This document shows, piece by piece, positions 23,001 through 63,622 of a stretch of 64,000 nucleotides of DNA. Position 1 is the first letter of the stretch. Each line of letters begins with the position of its first letter. The position numbers were made by a program, and so were the translations under genes. Origin of the DNA: Numida meleagris (Eukaryota > Chordata > Aves > Galliformes > Numididae); contig NC_034409.1 in the NCBI RefSeq assembly GCF_002078875.1, positions 14,175,111 to 14,239,110 on the forward strand, written 5' to 3'. Under the pieces are notes generated by a model that made no database searches, was not told the origin of the DNA, and saw only the letters and a program-made list of their open reading frames with translations.

Positions 23001-26000
23001 TAGTTGTGCTGCCTGTCCGTCAAGATTTTGATTTGTCTGTAAAGAAAGAAGCTCTGTATTCCAGTACAAGGATAGCTATTTACTTAGCAAAGTACCTCAC
23101 TGTGATGAAGTACTGTCTCCTGCAGATGAACTGCTGTCACAGATGCAGCCCCAGCATCTGAATGGGATTCCCATCCTCCTCATGCAAAAAATTCCCACAT
23201 GGGTCCAGCACTTTGGAACTAAATCTTCTGCTCTGGTCCAAAATAATGCAAATGTGGTGATCTGGGCAGTCTGATAAAGCCATCTGTTAAGGCTTTTGGA
23301 GAAGGTTAAGGGTATATTGCCAGAAAAGATCAGGAGAATGCACCAACAAGAAAGCCTACAGCAGAGCCAGTTTTCAGATATTAAGAGAAATAACTGTCTA
23401 GGCAGTAGCATAATTGCCAATGAGAACAGCAGTGCAGTTCAGAGATCTGACGTAGAGCAGCCTATGGGCAGACAGTTAGACTCCTTATTTTTGGTGAGAG
23501 TACATTTCGGAGACTGAGAAAATTCTGTCTGTACCTTATATTTAGGGATACTAATCTGTTAGTGTCTGCTAGACTAGAGGCCTTGTTAGAAGTGTGCTCT
23601 CCTTTTCTTTACGTTTCTATTTCTGTCTTGTTTCATTTCCTCTGCCAAGCCCCAGCACCACCAGATGATGCAATATTGCTTCACCACCTAATACTGAGAC
23701 CTCTGACAGCAGCCACAACTCATGGGTTTACCCACCCCTTATGAATAAACAGTGGTCTTAACAGATCTGCTTACATGCACTGTGGTGTCATGAGGAATAA
23801 CACTGCTGTCTGACAAGCACAGCCGTACCCATATAAATAGATAAGGTATGTATTGAAGCCAGAAAGAGACATTACATGAGTTTTACATCTCAGCTTGTGT
23901 GTGTATGCAGCTTTCAGAGGTGTATGGAGGAAACAGCTTGTACTCCCACCTCTGTGCTTTAAATAACTTTTCTGAAAGGCAAGAACCTAAGTCAGTTAAG
24001 TGGGAGACAAAGCCTTCAGCAGATGTATCTCGGAAGGCTTCTGAACACCTGCTGCTTCCTGTTTTAAAAGCCTGAGATGTCTGAAATGAGGCATTTTAGG
24101 CAGAATCTAGGGTAGGAGCACAGACCTACCATGAAAAAAAGAAAGAGCAGGTATTTCTTGGAGGAGAATGGACTTGAGAAAGACAAGACCCGTCTTTCCC
24201 TTGTTTGAGCTTTCCAGCCTCTGCTCTGTTTAGAGAGGTTCACAGAAGATGTTCTGAATCAGGTCACAGGGTTACTTCCATGGCCAAGAGATCCTGAAAG
24301 ATTCCCAGAGTCACCACTCCATGGGAGCTCCAGCCACTCACTTGTGTAGAAGACATCATACAGGGGATGCAGCTGCCGCTGGCACCCCTCCAGAGAGGGG
24401 TTCTCCAGCAAGAGCACAGGCTTTATTTGCTTTTCTTCTGGATCCCACCTCTCTCACCCGGGGTATTCTGCTGCTTCCCTGAGCACTGACCCAGAACTGG
24501 CAAAAAAACATATGGACTGGCTTTTCCTTGCCATGAAATAAGCCTGTGAGGGGTGGGCAGATCTGCAGGCAACATTTAGCTGTCACCTTCATCCACTACA
24601 TGAGCAGCCACCATACCCAGAACAGGATGCAAAAGCCAAAGAAAGCCCATCTCACTCCTCAACTTGTTAGAAAATTATAGCAAGAACAAAAACTTATTTC
24701 TGATATCAAAGTTAACACATAATCTCGCATATAGACAAAGAAATTACAGTGAAGTTAACACAGCTGATTGCATATTTACACGGTCAGTTTTCAGAGCAGA
24801 GCTGTAAAATAAAGGTATTTTGACAATTTATTTTTAATCCTGAAGTGAATACATCATAAAGTGCTTATGACTCATTCAGAAAATTCCAGCTCATAAATTC
24901 TGTAAGAAAGAGGAAAGCTACTTACCACTCCATCAGAAAATACTGTGTATCCCTCAGTGTTTTTTTTCAATGTCCTTTACATAAGGAAGCAATTACAGAA
25001 GTGAATGTTGCTCTCGCTGGGTTGGGGCAAGCAGACTCTGGCTTTGTTGGTATCGGACCTACAACATTTCTGCAATTAATTTTTCACTCTGATAGCAATA
25101 CAGAAAAAAACACAAGCTATTAGGTACTACTCCCAAAACTGCAATGAACCCAGTCTGTCAGTGACAATAGAACATCTACATCTAGTTTCAACATATGTTG
25201 GTACATAAAGTTGTTGCCGAGCATTTAATGTGGCTGCTATTCTTTATCTCAGTTCTCCATGAAACAACATAAAAAGTGATATTTGACTGTGCAGAGGACA
25301 CAATAGATGCTATCTTACATTACTCCAACCTCCAAAACTCCCATTAAAGATCGTGACGGCCATTTCTTGTCATATTTTTATTACAGCTGAAAGATAAAGG
25401 AAATAATTGCATTGTGACTGCACCCCACAAGATTTTATTAGCAAAATGATTGCTTCTTTGCATGACTAATTTTGATTAAATCAGCTTCATTTAAATACCA
25501 AATTGTGTTCTTCACCTTCCTTCATGAAGCTATGGTATTTCTGAATGTTTAGAGCTCAATTTTTATATGGTAAAATGTGCATTTCTGTGTTTTGTACAGG
25601 CTGTTCTTGACTGAAAAAGAGATACAACTGATAGATAATTTATGGGAAAGGTTTAAAGTCACATTTAGAAATCAACAGGAATAAAATAATTTTAAAATAT
25701 ATATTTCTGAAGAGTACGTTAACTATAAGAAGAGCATCTTCGTAACAGGAAAGTCTGTGTTACTTGATTTGCCACAAAAAGTACTAAATGTACTGTGTAT
25801 GTAGAAGTGGAAAATTACCTGCAAAAAATAATATTTTTTTAGCCCACTAAATCCTGAAATTAGGAAAAAATAAGTTTTTCTGTAACATCTCACAAAATAT
25901 TTTACCTCATTTTCTTGAATACAGAAAATAATTTATTTTTTCATTGCAAATAGCATTATGTTGCTTTATAGCTGTTTAAGATATTTTATACAATCCTGGC

Positions 26001-27399
26001 AGAAGACAACATGATACATGTTGCTCAGGTTGTAAATTATTCCCTTTGAATTTATCTTTTGACAAATGAAAGGCTTTTTTTCAGCTGCTCAGATCTCTGT
26101 ATGTGCATTCCCAAATAAGTCCACAGATTTCAACAAGATTAGTAGCCAAACTTACTATCCATGTATTCCTGGAGCGATCCATCTGGGGATCTAGCCAACA
26201 ACAAAAAGGGCTTCCTATTCTGATAAGGTTTTCTAATCTCTTTTAATTCAGCACTACACATACTGTTCAAAGGTGAACTTCACTGGCCGATATTACCAAT
26301 TATATCAGGCAAAACCAAGCACAGTCAGTGAATCTTCAACAAGTTTCCCTTGTGCTGCAAGCACATCATGTGAAAGCTGTTGAAGGTTTTCATTTTGAAA
26401 GCTGTTAAAGGTTTTTATTTTGTTTTCATGTTCAAAAAAAGGGGACTTCAGTACAGTTACACTTCCATTTAGCCGCTATTCAGTGTAATGTATATTCATT
26501 TTAAAACTCCATGTTTACACTATAGTTTCTGAATTGCTTTCTGTTTCAAGCTGCTATTACAGTTCTTAATGTTGTCGTGCAGATGATTTTTTAAGTCAAG
26601 AGAATTCCACTGTTACAATTACCCAATCTTTCATCATAGCTTCTGTGTGAGTAACATACTAGCTATTACTTTCTGACATTTTTCTCTATATGGAAGTTAA
26701 TGCAGTGTACCTAGAAAGATGTCTTTGTGAAAACCTATGATCTTATCAAGCACTCCCTGGAGATGTAACCTTGTGTCAGCACGTCTTTCAGGGCAAATGT
26801 GTGGGCTCCCTGCTGCCCAGGGTTCACCTGTGAATCTCATAGCAAGATCAGGGTCAAAAAGGTCTCAGTACAAGTGCTACAATATTTTTCCTAACCATTT
26901 CAAAATACGGCTGAGGAGACACAAATGCTCAGCTTCTTTCAGAGTCAAACAGGCAACAGCCAGGGCGGGGAGTGAGTTGTAAAGGCGAGTTGTTTGTTTG
27001 GGTTGGAAGTGAATGCTTTCGCCTGTGCTGCATTTTTAGTCCTGGCACTGTGAGGCTGATGAATTAATCCTGCTGCAGGCAGCACTGGCAGGACATTAGC
27101 TGGAGTACTCCTCTGTCCAGTTCTGGACAGCGCTTTCCAAAACAGCATGGCCTGTTTGGCCGGAGCCCAGAGGCTGGCTGCAAGGATCCCCACAGGGCTG
27201 AGAGAAACTGCCTGGTCTGGAGATGCAAAGATAACAGAAAAACTAGAATCTGGCACCTTTACATAAAAAGTGGCTGGAAAAATAAGGGGAATAAGACAAC
27301 TAAGAGGCTGATCCTGTAGAAGCTGACATCTAATAAGCCAACATGAAAATCTTCCCAAAGGAGAAGGCCACTGCGCACTGGAGCAGGTGACCACCACAG
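20006..27399. other. Intergenic DNA upstream of PIK3CG, no gene recognised
   Basis: About 7.4 kb without a recognised gene, RNA or repeat family. Base composition is mixed to about 24,600 and AT-rich after that. Short overlapping open frames occur on both strands without domain signatures. A 25-bp tandem duplication sits at 26,371-26,420. Confidence 0.4.
26371..26420. repeat. 25-bp tandem duplication (two copies)
   Basis: TGAAAGCTGTTGAAGGTTTT plus CATTT is followed directly by a second 25-bp copy, TGAAAGCTGTTAAAGGTTTT plus TATTT, with two substitutions. It looks like a local slippage duplication. Confidence 0.85.
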
Positions 27400-27703
27400 G
27401 GCTTCCTGAGGACAGCCCAACCTGCCACGAGCCAACCGCTCCTCGCCTCTGCGCGGACGGGATGGGGACCCAGCCAGGTCCCCCTGCCCACGGCCACGCC
27501 GCGTGGCTCACCGGGTTATGTAAACCCGTGCAGCGGTTTCCGGAGCACGTTCCGTGCCGCTCCCCGCCCCGATCGATGTGTCCGCTCCACAGCGGCGCGT
27601 CCCTTGTCCGGCGCGGCTGCCCGCTGCCTCCCGGCGGCCAGGACGGGCACGGCGCCCGGCAGCCCCTCGGGGCGTCCCGGCCCAGCGCCGGCCCCTTCCC
27701 CGG

Positions 27704-27813
27704 NNNNNNNNNNNNNNNNNNNNNNNNNNNNNNNNNNNNNNNNNNNNNNNNNNNNNNNNNNNNNNNNNNNNNNNNNNNNNNNNNNNNNNNNNNNNNNNNN
27801 NNNNNNNNNNNNN
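27704..27813. other. Assembly gap (110 N)
   Basis: A run of 110 unspecified bases inside the most GC-rich part of the promoter island, as is common where short reads fail in bird GC-rich promoters. The true length may differ. Confidence 0.99.
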
Positions 27814-27889
27814 CGGGGCCGGGCCGTGCCGGCCGAGCAGGGCGGGGAGGCCCCACCGCCGGTTCCCCCTTTGCCCGGCGTGTGATTGG

Positions 27890-28006
27890 CGGCGGCTCCG
27901 GAGCTGCCTACCGCCGGCCATGGAGCCTCCCCTCCGGCCCCCGACCCGCTCCGCTTCCTGCTGAGGAGAACACCTGTCCGGAGCGGGGCCGCGGCCGCGC
28001 ACTGCG
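27890..28006 (+). other. PIK3CG: PIK3CG non-coding exon 1 (5' UTR), start approximate
   Basis: The donor GCG|GTGAGT at 28,006/28,007 is a strong 5' splice site in the CpG island and pairs with the acceptor TTTTGCTAG|ATTTC at 33,140/33,141, which begins the first coding exon. Mammalian PIK3CG also has a non-coding first exon. The exon start is a guess placed just after the inverted CCAAT box. Confidence 0.5.
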
Positions 28007-28732
28007 GTGAGTAGCGCCGTTCCGGGGCCGCAGCCGGACCCCGCCTTAGGCCGGCGCTGCCCGAGGCCGAGGCCCGCGGCTGACCGGGGCTGGGCGGCTC
28101 GGCCGGGGTCCTGCAGCGCAGCTCCGCGGCCCGGCCTCCGCGGCGGGCAGAGGCGAGCGGTCTTGGGCTCCTTGCCGGGCTGCGGTGGGCTCCGCGGCTC
28201 CGCTCCTCCCGCGGGTGCTCGGCCCTGGGCGCCATCTCGAGCTGGCACGGCCGCGGGGCGCTCTCGGCCCGGCCCGGCGCTGGCTGGTGGCTCGGCCTTG
28301 GCTCCGCGCTCCCGGCGGTGCCCGGCCCGGGTCAGGCGACGCGCTCTGCCCTGAGAGCCCTTCCAGTGGCTCTGCTGAGTCGTTAGTCAGCACTGCAGTC
28401 CGCAAGGCAGGGGCTGAGTGTGTCTGAGCATGGCTGGTGCTTCGCGCTGTGTGGCCTCGGTGCCGAGTTAGGGCTTGGCCTGACGAAGAATTGTAGGATT
28501 GATGCGAAACTCTCCAAGTGAAATTATTGGTACGCTGACCCAAACTGTGCCAAGTGGGCAATCAGCCTGTGCCCTTAACGTCTGCAAGTAAGCTATACTA
28601 CGCATAGAGTTTAAACAATAAATAACTGTATTTTGTCATCAAACAAATACTAATCTCTTGTGTGACCCAGTACGTATAAATCATAAACTTTCCCTGACAA
28701 AAAACATGTCTGAAATAATAGCTTAGGGCATT

Positions 28733-28842
28733 CTGGAGCTGGTGTTCTCTGTAGATCCTGCCCACGGCAGGGAGTTTGACCTAGATGATCTTTAAGGTCT
28801 CTTCTAGCCCAAGCCATTCTGTGATTGTATGATCCCATGATA
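28733..28842 (+). repeat. CR1 3'-end fragment in intron 1
   Basis: Shows GATCCTGCCCACGGCAGGGA, GACCTAGATGATCTTTAAGG, TCTAGCCCAAGCCATTCTGT and decayed tail octamers. Heavily 5'-truncated. Confidence 0.85.
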
Positions 28843-31800
28843 CAGTTTAACATCAGTATTTGGAAAAATGGGTGCAACTTGAAATGACAGTGTGTTACTG
28901 CAGGAGCTGGAGCTGTGATCCTTGGGTTTTCAGATCCTGCATTGTTTTAGAAGTAAATTACCCATCACTGACGTTAACTGGTTAGCCAGAATTCTTCCAA
29001 ACTTCCTATCTTTATTTTTGGAACCAGCTAGAAGTTGCTGTTTGTTCCAGTTTTGGGTATCTGCCAGATAGAGAACTTTAGTAGAAACCAAAATATGCAG
29101 AAGTCCTTCAGAAAGTCTTGGAGGTCCTGAAAATATCACAGTCCCCCTAGAATTATAGTCAGATTCATTCTACAACCTCCTGTTAAGCTGTATCTGCTGA
29201 TCAGTATACTTTTTGATGCAAAAGGCTGCTATATTATCCGTAATGTTTACTTGCTAATGGAAGGAACTTGTGTTGATTTAATCCCAGTGAGAGTTGGTAG
29301 TTGCTAGTGGATTTGACAGAAGACCCAACCAAGACAGTTCTTTTAGCTGTCTTCATGCTTAACATGTTTGTGCTGCATCTTGCCTGCATTGCTCACGACC
29401 GCGCGTAATGTGTATATAGGAAGATAAATTTTACTCTTATACATTAAATGCAAAGCAGTCTCCAGCTAAAAAGCAATGCTGGCATGTAGATGTAGCGTGC
29501 TGCTTGGAAACCTTTGGGTCGTGTCATTTATGTGGATTTTTTTCTTTATCTTTACAGTTAGCTTTATCTCAAAGTGTCAGTGTACTTGAATCATTATTGT
29601 ATTTGCATAACATACAATTCTTGCTTGGATAGTGCCTATTTTCCTGTAGATTATTTTGTCTGAAGAGGAGATCGCAGTCATGTGAAAAGACTAATTTAAA
29701 GCATTTTCCATATGGTGTATTAAACTAAAAGCAGAAACTAGTAGAAAAATAAGTGTAAGTGGTAAAGAATAAGCAGTAGTAAAACTCTTACACAGTCTTA
29801 ACCAGGCAGGGAAGTTTGGCAGGTGCACTGATTCAGTATCATTATTTATAATATTTCAGTGTCTGTTACTGTGAACAGCAGTGGTCCCATTCCCTTCCCT
29901 GTCTTACCACCCCTTCAACTGGTGAGTCAGATCAAGGAACTGATCCAGCTGAAAATTAACCAATCTTTTCTGTTGTTGTTGCAGTCAGTTTGCTGACCTG
30001 AGTGAAGAGGTGGGAACTTGGTGGGAGATGGGAGTGAACCTGTCTAGTAACCTGTAGTTACCTTGTACAGGCCCACCTCCTCCTGTGTTCTCTTGTACCT
30101 TCCAGGATTTGTGGGCCAGTGGTAGGATGCTTCAGTGTGTTACATGGAAATTGAGACTTGATAAAGCCTCCTAAGAATTAAAAAAACAAAGGAGTTAATT
30201 TAAAATATTTTTTGGTGTTGTTGGAATAGGCATATAGAAACATCCATACTGGAAGTAATGCTTAGGCATGACAAAGGTTTTAGGAAGTTATTTTAAATGA
30301 TTCTCAGTTCTAAACAAAGAAGTTTCCTGATGCATATGTGTGAGGAAATCTGTCCCATGCCCACTCATGGATTAGCAGGAAATTGTTACAATTTTGGTGT
30401 CAGCTTAAGTAAGAGTGGGGACACATGTGTTTGTCACTACACAAACACAGGCTAGAGATGGTCATCATTCCAAGAACTGACTTCTGAAGCTGATGGAGCT
30501 GGGCCAGAGATGAAGTTGGATATCTATACTGAACTAGACGTGGCAGGTCACAACCCAAATGAATGTGGGAGAAGAGTCTTGTATGGGCAGCTACACAGGT
30601 GTCACACACTTGGCACAGTATCTAATGCAGTTTTCTGGGGAATATCTGATTCTTTCATACCCTTTCTCTGCTAGTAGGTCCTAAAAGGGGATGAAACTGT
30701 CAGTCACTGTAGTTGCGCAGCATATGGAGTAATTCTCTGCAGCATGAGGCAGAGATGCTTCATTTGAATGTCTTGACAGTGTTGATCAGTGGACTAGTGC
30801 TGGAATAACTTTTCAGGAGAATGAATATATGTGTATATGTGTTTGGAAAATTTATCCTTAAGTACCTATCGCAAAGTGGCAAAATAAGACGTTTTCAGCA
30901 GGCATGCTTTCTTAGGTCTGTCAAAAAACAATGAAACTGTAACGAGTCCAGGTTTACTTAGTAGTGCCATCAAAAAGACATCTACAATGAGAGATACTTG
31001 TAAGAAACATATGTATCCTGTTGGCATGAGAAACCTCCCTGCAAATAGCTCACATTTAAAAGAAGAAAAATGCATTAAATAGATGACTGTATTATGTTTT
31101 TTAGAAATAGCACTTCAAAATTCAGACTTTGGAAGAATGCTGCAAAGTCAAGCTCTCAGAATTAAGGTTGAAAGTCTGTAGTTAAAATTCTTCCCAAATC
31201 TTAAGTTGTCTTTTCTAGTGGGTTTCACCGTGTGCTTGTAATCATAACTGCATGAATTAAAAGGATGAGGAGGTAGATTGCCCAGTGATTCTGTTGTTGA
31301 GGTTACTGTGCAAGATCCTTGGAATATACCATCTCCATGTGACGGTTATACGAAGATTGGCTTAAAAAAACCTGTAACTAACATATGCTAGGAGTCCTCA
31401 AAGTGCTACCATCAGGCAAATAAAAATAAGGAGGCATTGCAGATCTAGTTTTCTTTTGTCTAGTATTTTTATTCAACTCTTAAAAAGTAGTTAAACTCTT
31501 TAAAATATACTCCATCTTCATGCTGACATTAAAAATATTTTATTTAGATTCATTAGTTTTATTGCCCAAATTATTTTTAGCTGTTTTAGCCTGTGCTAAA
31601 GACAGGCTGTAAGTGTGCCTTCTCTGCACGTGTGTTAAAATTACATTGCTCTACTGTAAGTGTATTTTTACTGTTACAACAGGAAAAGCATTCTGACTTT
31701 TTTTAAAATGAGCAATCATACGTGTAATCGACTTGGTTAAAACTTCCTTCCTGCTAAGTGCAGCACTTCCTTTGCATCTGGATAGGAGGGCGAGCAAGAA

Positions 31801-32325
31801 AAGCAGAAGAGCTTAAACAAAGAATTTTTTGTATGAATGATCTTCCTTTGAAAAATAGGAACTTCAAAAATTAAACAAATGAGTCGTCTTCGGCAATTCA
31901 GCCTTTATTTAATAAGCAGGTAATAATTCCTTGTGTTTTGTTAATTATAGAAGTGGTGTCCACAGTTTGCTTTCCGGGACTTGAAAAAAGAGTTGTAGTT
32001 AGTGCGTTAGATTGTTTTAGCTTAACATGTTTTTATCTTCTTGTTCTGTTATCTGCTGAGGCATCATTACATCAGCGTGTTTTAGTTTTTCTAGTAGTTA
32101 GAGAAATATTTTTTTGTATAAAGCTTTATCTGAAAAAGATGTTTCATATGTCACTGTAAGTTAGTGAAAGAAAACTCAGTAGGCGGCTTGTGCAAGTGCA
32201 TCTGGTCTTTCCAACCTCTTGGTGAATAATTTCCACTTAAACTCACGTCGACTGAACAATGTTAAACTGTGAACAAAAATAATTTTGGTTTACTGAAAAC
32301 CAATGAGGTACAGGGTAATAAAATG

Positions 32326-32392
32326 TCATAGAATCATAGAATGGTTTTGGTTGGAAGGGACCTTAAACTTCATGTATTTCCAATCCCCAGCT
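32326..32392 (-). repeat. CR1 3'-terminal scrap, antisense, intron 1
   Basis: Reverse tail CATAGAATCATAGAATGG followed by TTTTGGTTGGAAGGGACCTT. Only the last 70 or so bases of the element were inserted or survive. Confidence 0.85.
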
Positions 32393-33140
32393 TAGGAGTT
32401 TTTTATTCTGTAACAAAGTAATAGTTTATGTTGGAAGTGCTTGCTTTTAAAATTGTTGTTTGTTGTAAGTTTGGTGAGTGGTTTGATTTTAAAAATCACA
32501 TCTAAAGATATTGGACTTGAAGAATTCAGATGCATGTTAAACGTCTGTCTTAAGAAACAGGCTTTTGAATATTAAGGAATGTTTTTGGTGCAAGTCCTTA
32601 TTCATCATCACGAAAAAGAGAGGTAGAGGAAAATGAGTCTGGTCTGAAAATTAATTGTTTGTTTTGCCATTTTCTGTCTTTCCTGGAACTTGGTAGGATA
32701 GTGCTCTGTTCATACACTTTACGGTGTCTTTTGATCTCTATGAAAATCCACCTCTATTAATACCAACAATGTCAAAAAAGAAGAATCAGTGTTTGATTAA
32801 ATAGAAGCAAGAGCAAGTCACTATGGCAGAAATACACTGTCAGACTGCTTATCCTCAGTGAAATCTGGGAAGGCTGTTTAAAAGCTCTATTTTAATTATT
32901 TAATCATTGGGTTGTTGGTTTTTTTTTTTTCTTATATTTGGTTTTGAATTGAAAAGATCACATCTGGAGTGGTTTATATAAAGCAAGTATTTATGACCAG
33001 AAATTAAGGGGAAGAGGAAATCTAAAAAACATGTAGCAGGATTCTGACTGATCTGTGTTTTTAATCATGAATAAGTAAAAAATAACAGTAAAGAAAAAAT
33101 GTAGATGAGAAAGCAATCAAATGTTTTTATGTTTTGCTAG

Positions 33141-61239
<28,099 letters not shown>

Positions 61240-62945
61240 CATTTGATGTAAACTGTCTGTAGGTGTCAATAGGAAGTCAGTGAATGTACTTGTTGTTATT
61301 TATGCATTCCGAATACATGAGCAGTCAAGACTGCCTTTACTTCGCTGGCAGCTTCTAAAAAGGCTTTTTTTGCTCTGCCTCTCCAGAAGAGCTTTCCTGC
61401 AGTTAAGATATAATTTCTTTAATGTCTAGTGATGCTTCCAGTTGCTGGATTGTCAACTAGCTTCTTTGCTGACGTGGCCTGCAATTTTCTTCTTTCCTTT
61501 AGTAATGACGAAGGAGGAGCTTGAGTCAGATGATAACTTGCAAACTCAGATGGAATTTTTTTGGTGGCATTGCCTTAATTGTTCATGGGAGTCAAGCCTT
61601 CAAATGGGGAAAAAAAGAGTCTATTTAAAATTGATGGTAACATTGAAATCCGTGTAGGAAATGTATTTCTTCATCAGGATGGCTTTTACTCAAGTGTTCT
61701 TCACCCACATCGCTTCCCTTTGTCCCACTTCATTTTTGTTCTGATTTTTAATATGTGTCAGTAGAAAACAACCTTGACTCTACTGCCAAAAGAAATTGCT
61801 TTATTATTATTGTGGCCTCTGAACATATATAACTGAGCTCAACTTGCTGTAAGGGAGCTTCATAGTTTCCTGGAAGCTCCTCCAGTTTGAACCTGAAATT
61901 CTTAAGGTTTAATTTTGGACAGTTTTTTTACTGTATTTTTTTTAATGTGGAAGTTCCATATTATATTACAGGTTATATTCTTATTGTAAATTGACTGAGA
62001 TTCTGGCTGTGTAGTAAAAGCTTAATAGAAAAATCAATGGTACTTCCTCATTCCTCAGAGAAAGCTCCTCACATAAAAGTGATTGACATTTTACCAAATA
62101 TTTGGGAAACCCAAAGTTATTTATTCTTTGGAGAGATATTTTCGGGAGATACCCATAAATTTAATCTTTGAAATTGTGTATATTTTGCTATTTATTTTTA
62201 AATCCTTTAAGAGACTATACTACTGAAAAGCTATTTATGAAAGAAAAGAAATAATTTCAATATTTAAACCTAAAAGAGGAAAAGCTGATCAGTGTTAAGT
62301 AGAATTGTAACTTCTCTGCTGTAGGAGACCTGCAAATCATCTAGACTGCTGAAGGTAGGAACAAATACGTATCATGAATTAGTCTTTGACTCCAGTTGTT
62401 ACCGAGTACTTCCTGCTAATTGATTCTTACCAAAGAGAGAAGGTGGCTTACAATATTGCTTTTTTGCACTTGTGCCCGTGTAATTTCTTCTTTCACTGTA
62501 GTTTTACATGGGTTTTACTTTACATTTAAATGATGAACTGAATTTTCTAATTCTGTTATCATTTGCTTTGATCGTTTCACAGAACTGTTAAGATTTTAAC
62601 TACTGCTGTCACTGTTACTACTGAGTGTATCCTGGAAGGATTTGTACTAGATGTACTGTAATTGGTGTCTCGGTTATGAGATAGAGCCAATCTATTTTTG
62701 AAATATAGATGTTTAATTGATTCCCGTGCACAACGATATTTTTGATGTGTGCGATAGACTTAGTTAAGGAAATCTGAAAAGGTAAAATGGAGAATATTGT
62801 GTTGTTCTGTTACATTACCATTCTGTGCAAGATAGGCTTAAAACTGTACTAAAATACAAAGGAAATGGTGAATACTGTCCGTAAAATGATATTTTTAGAT
62901 TTGTATTTTGTAGAACTGAAATAAATTGATATGTTCTGTTCATTT
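61240..62945 (+). other. PIK3CG: PIK3CG 3' UTR
   Basis: About 1.7 kb of AT-rich sequence after the stop codon, free of recognised repeats. It contains several ATTTA pentamers, with five between 62,119 and 62,266. The end is inferred from the poly(A) signal at 62,920. Confidence 0.65.
62920..62925 (+). terminator. PIK3CG: Poly(A) signal AATAAA of PIK3CG
   Basis: Canonical AATAAA followed at a suitable distance by a T/GT-rich stretch (ATGTTCTGTTCATTTGATTT). Another AATAAA at 63,052-63,057 is an alternative but lacks as clear a downstream element. Confidence 0.65.
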
Positions 62946-63362
62946 GATTTTTCTTTCATGAATAAGCACTTTTCCCCAATATTTTAAAGATTGCAGTCTT
63001 GGTAAGAGATCATAAGTAAATCTACTGCTGTATTCAAATACAGCACAGGGAAATAAATGCTAATCACAGCTTGAAGGGAATGGAATTCCTAAAGCAGCCT
63101 TTGTATGCAGATTTAAGTCTGTGAGGAACCCACAGACGGAGGAAAACTGCTCAGTCCCACACTAAGTTGAGACAGGTCATTTTTATCGAGTTTACTGTGC
63201 ACTGCACTGAGTTGTACACAACGTTTGGTACAGACTTCTGGAACAGCTCCGCGCTGAGCTCATTAGCAGACGTCTCCAGAGCTCTCTGTGCCTGAGGCCG
63301 GGCTGCCCAGGCAGTGCTGAGCACCCCTCTGCGGCGTGGGGCACCCAGGCTCTTCTCAGTGC
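62946..63362. other. Intergenic DNA after PIK3CG
   Basis: No gene recognised. Moderately GC-rich from about 63,230 on, with overlapping open frames on both strands that extend into the adjacent CR1. Confidence 0.4.
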
Positions 63363-63622
63363 TTTGTAGTGATAGGAGGAGGAGCAACGACCTGAAACTT
63401 GAACAGAGGAAGTTCCATACAAACATGTGGAAGAACTTCTTTATGGTAAGGCTGACAGCACTGGAATGGGCTGCCCAGAGAAGTTGTGGAGTCTCCTTCT
63501 ATGGAGATATTCGAGACTCGGCTGGATGCCCACCTGTGCAACCTGCTGTAGGGAACCTGCTTTAGCAGGGGGTTGGGCTTGATGGTCTCTTGAGGTCCCT
63601 TCAACCCCTGCAACTTCAGGGA
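63363..63622 (+). repeat. CR1 LINE 3' fragment, sense
   Basis: Begins TTTGTAGTGATAGGAGGAGG, continues GGAAGTTCCATACAAACATG, GAATGGGCTGCCCAGAGAAG and GGGTTGGGCTTGATGGTCTC, and ends near AACCCCTGCAACTTCAGGG. The tail octamers are degraded. Confidence 0.9.

Larger units (their letters stand above)
27400..28400 (+). promoter_or_regulatory. PIK3CG: CpG-island promoter of PIK3CG
   Basis: Dense CpG sequence surrounds the inferred non-coding first exon. Downstream of the assembly gap there is an inverted CCAAT box (GATTGG at 27,884-27,889). An ETS-type GCTTCCTG core follows near 27,952, in keeping with a gene expressed mainly in blood cells. The start site cannot be placed, and part of the core promoter may lie in the gap. 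Long open frames across the island on both strands are stop-poor GC-rich artefacts interrupted by N. Confidence 0.65.
28007..33140 (+). other. PIK3CG: PIK3CG intron 1
   Basis: An intron of about 5.1 kb. It holds two CR1 scraps (28,733-28,842 sense; 32,326-32,392 antisense). The rest shows no recognisable gene or repeat. The first few hundred bases are still CpG island. Confidence 0.6.

Noticed and set aside
27387..28561. Long open frames on both strands across the PIK3CG CpG island
   Set aside because: They overlap each other, cross the N gap and consist of Ala/Gly/Pro/Arg-rich text expected from GC-rich stop-poor DNA.
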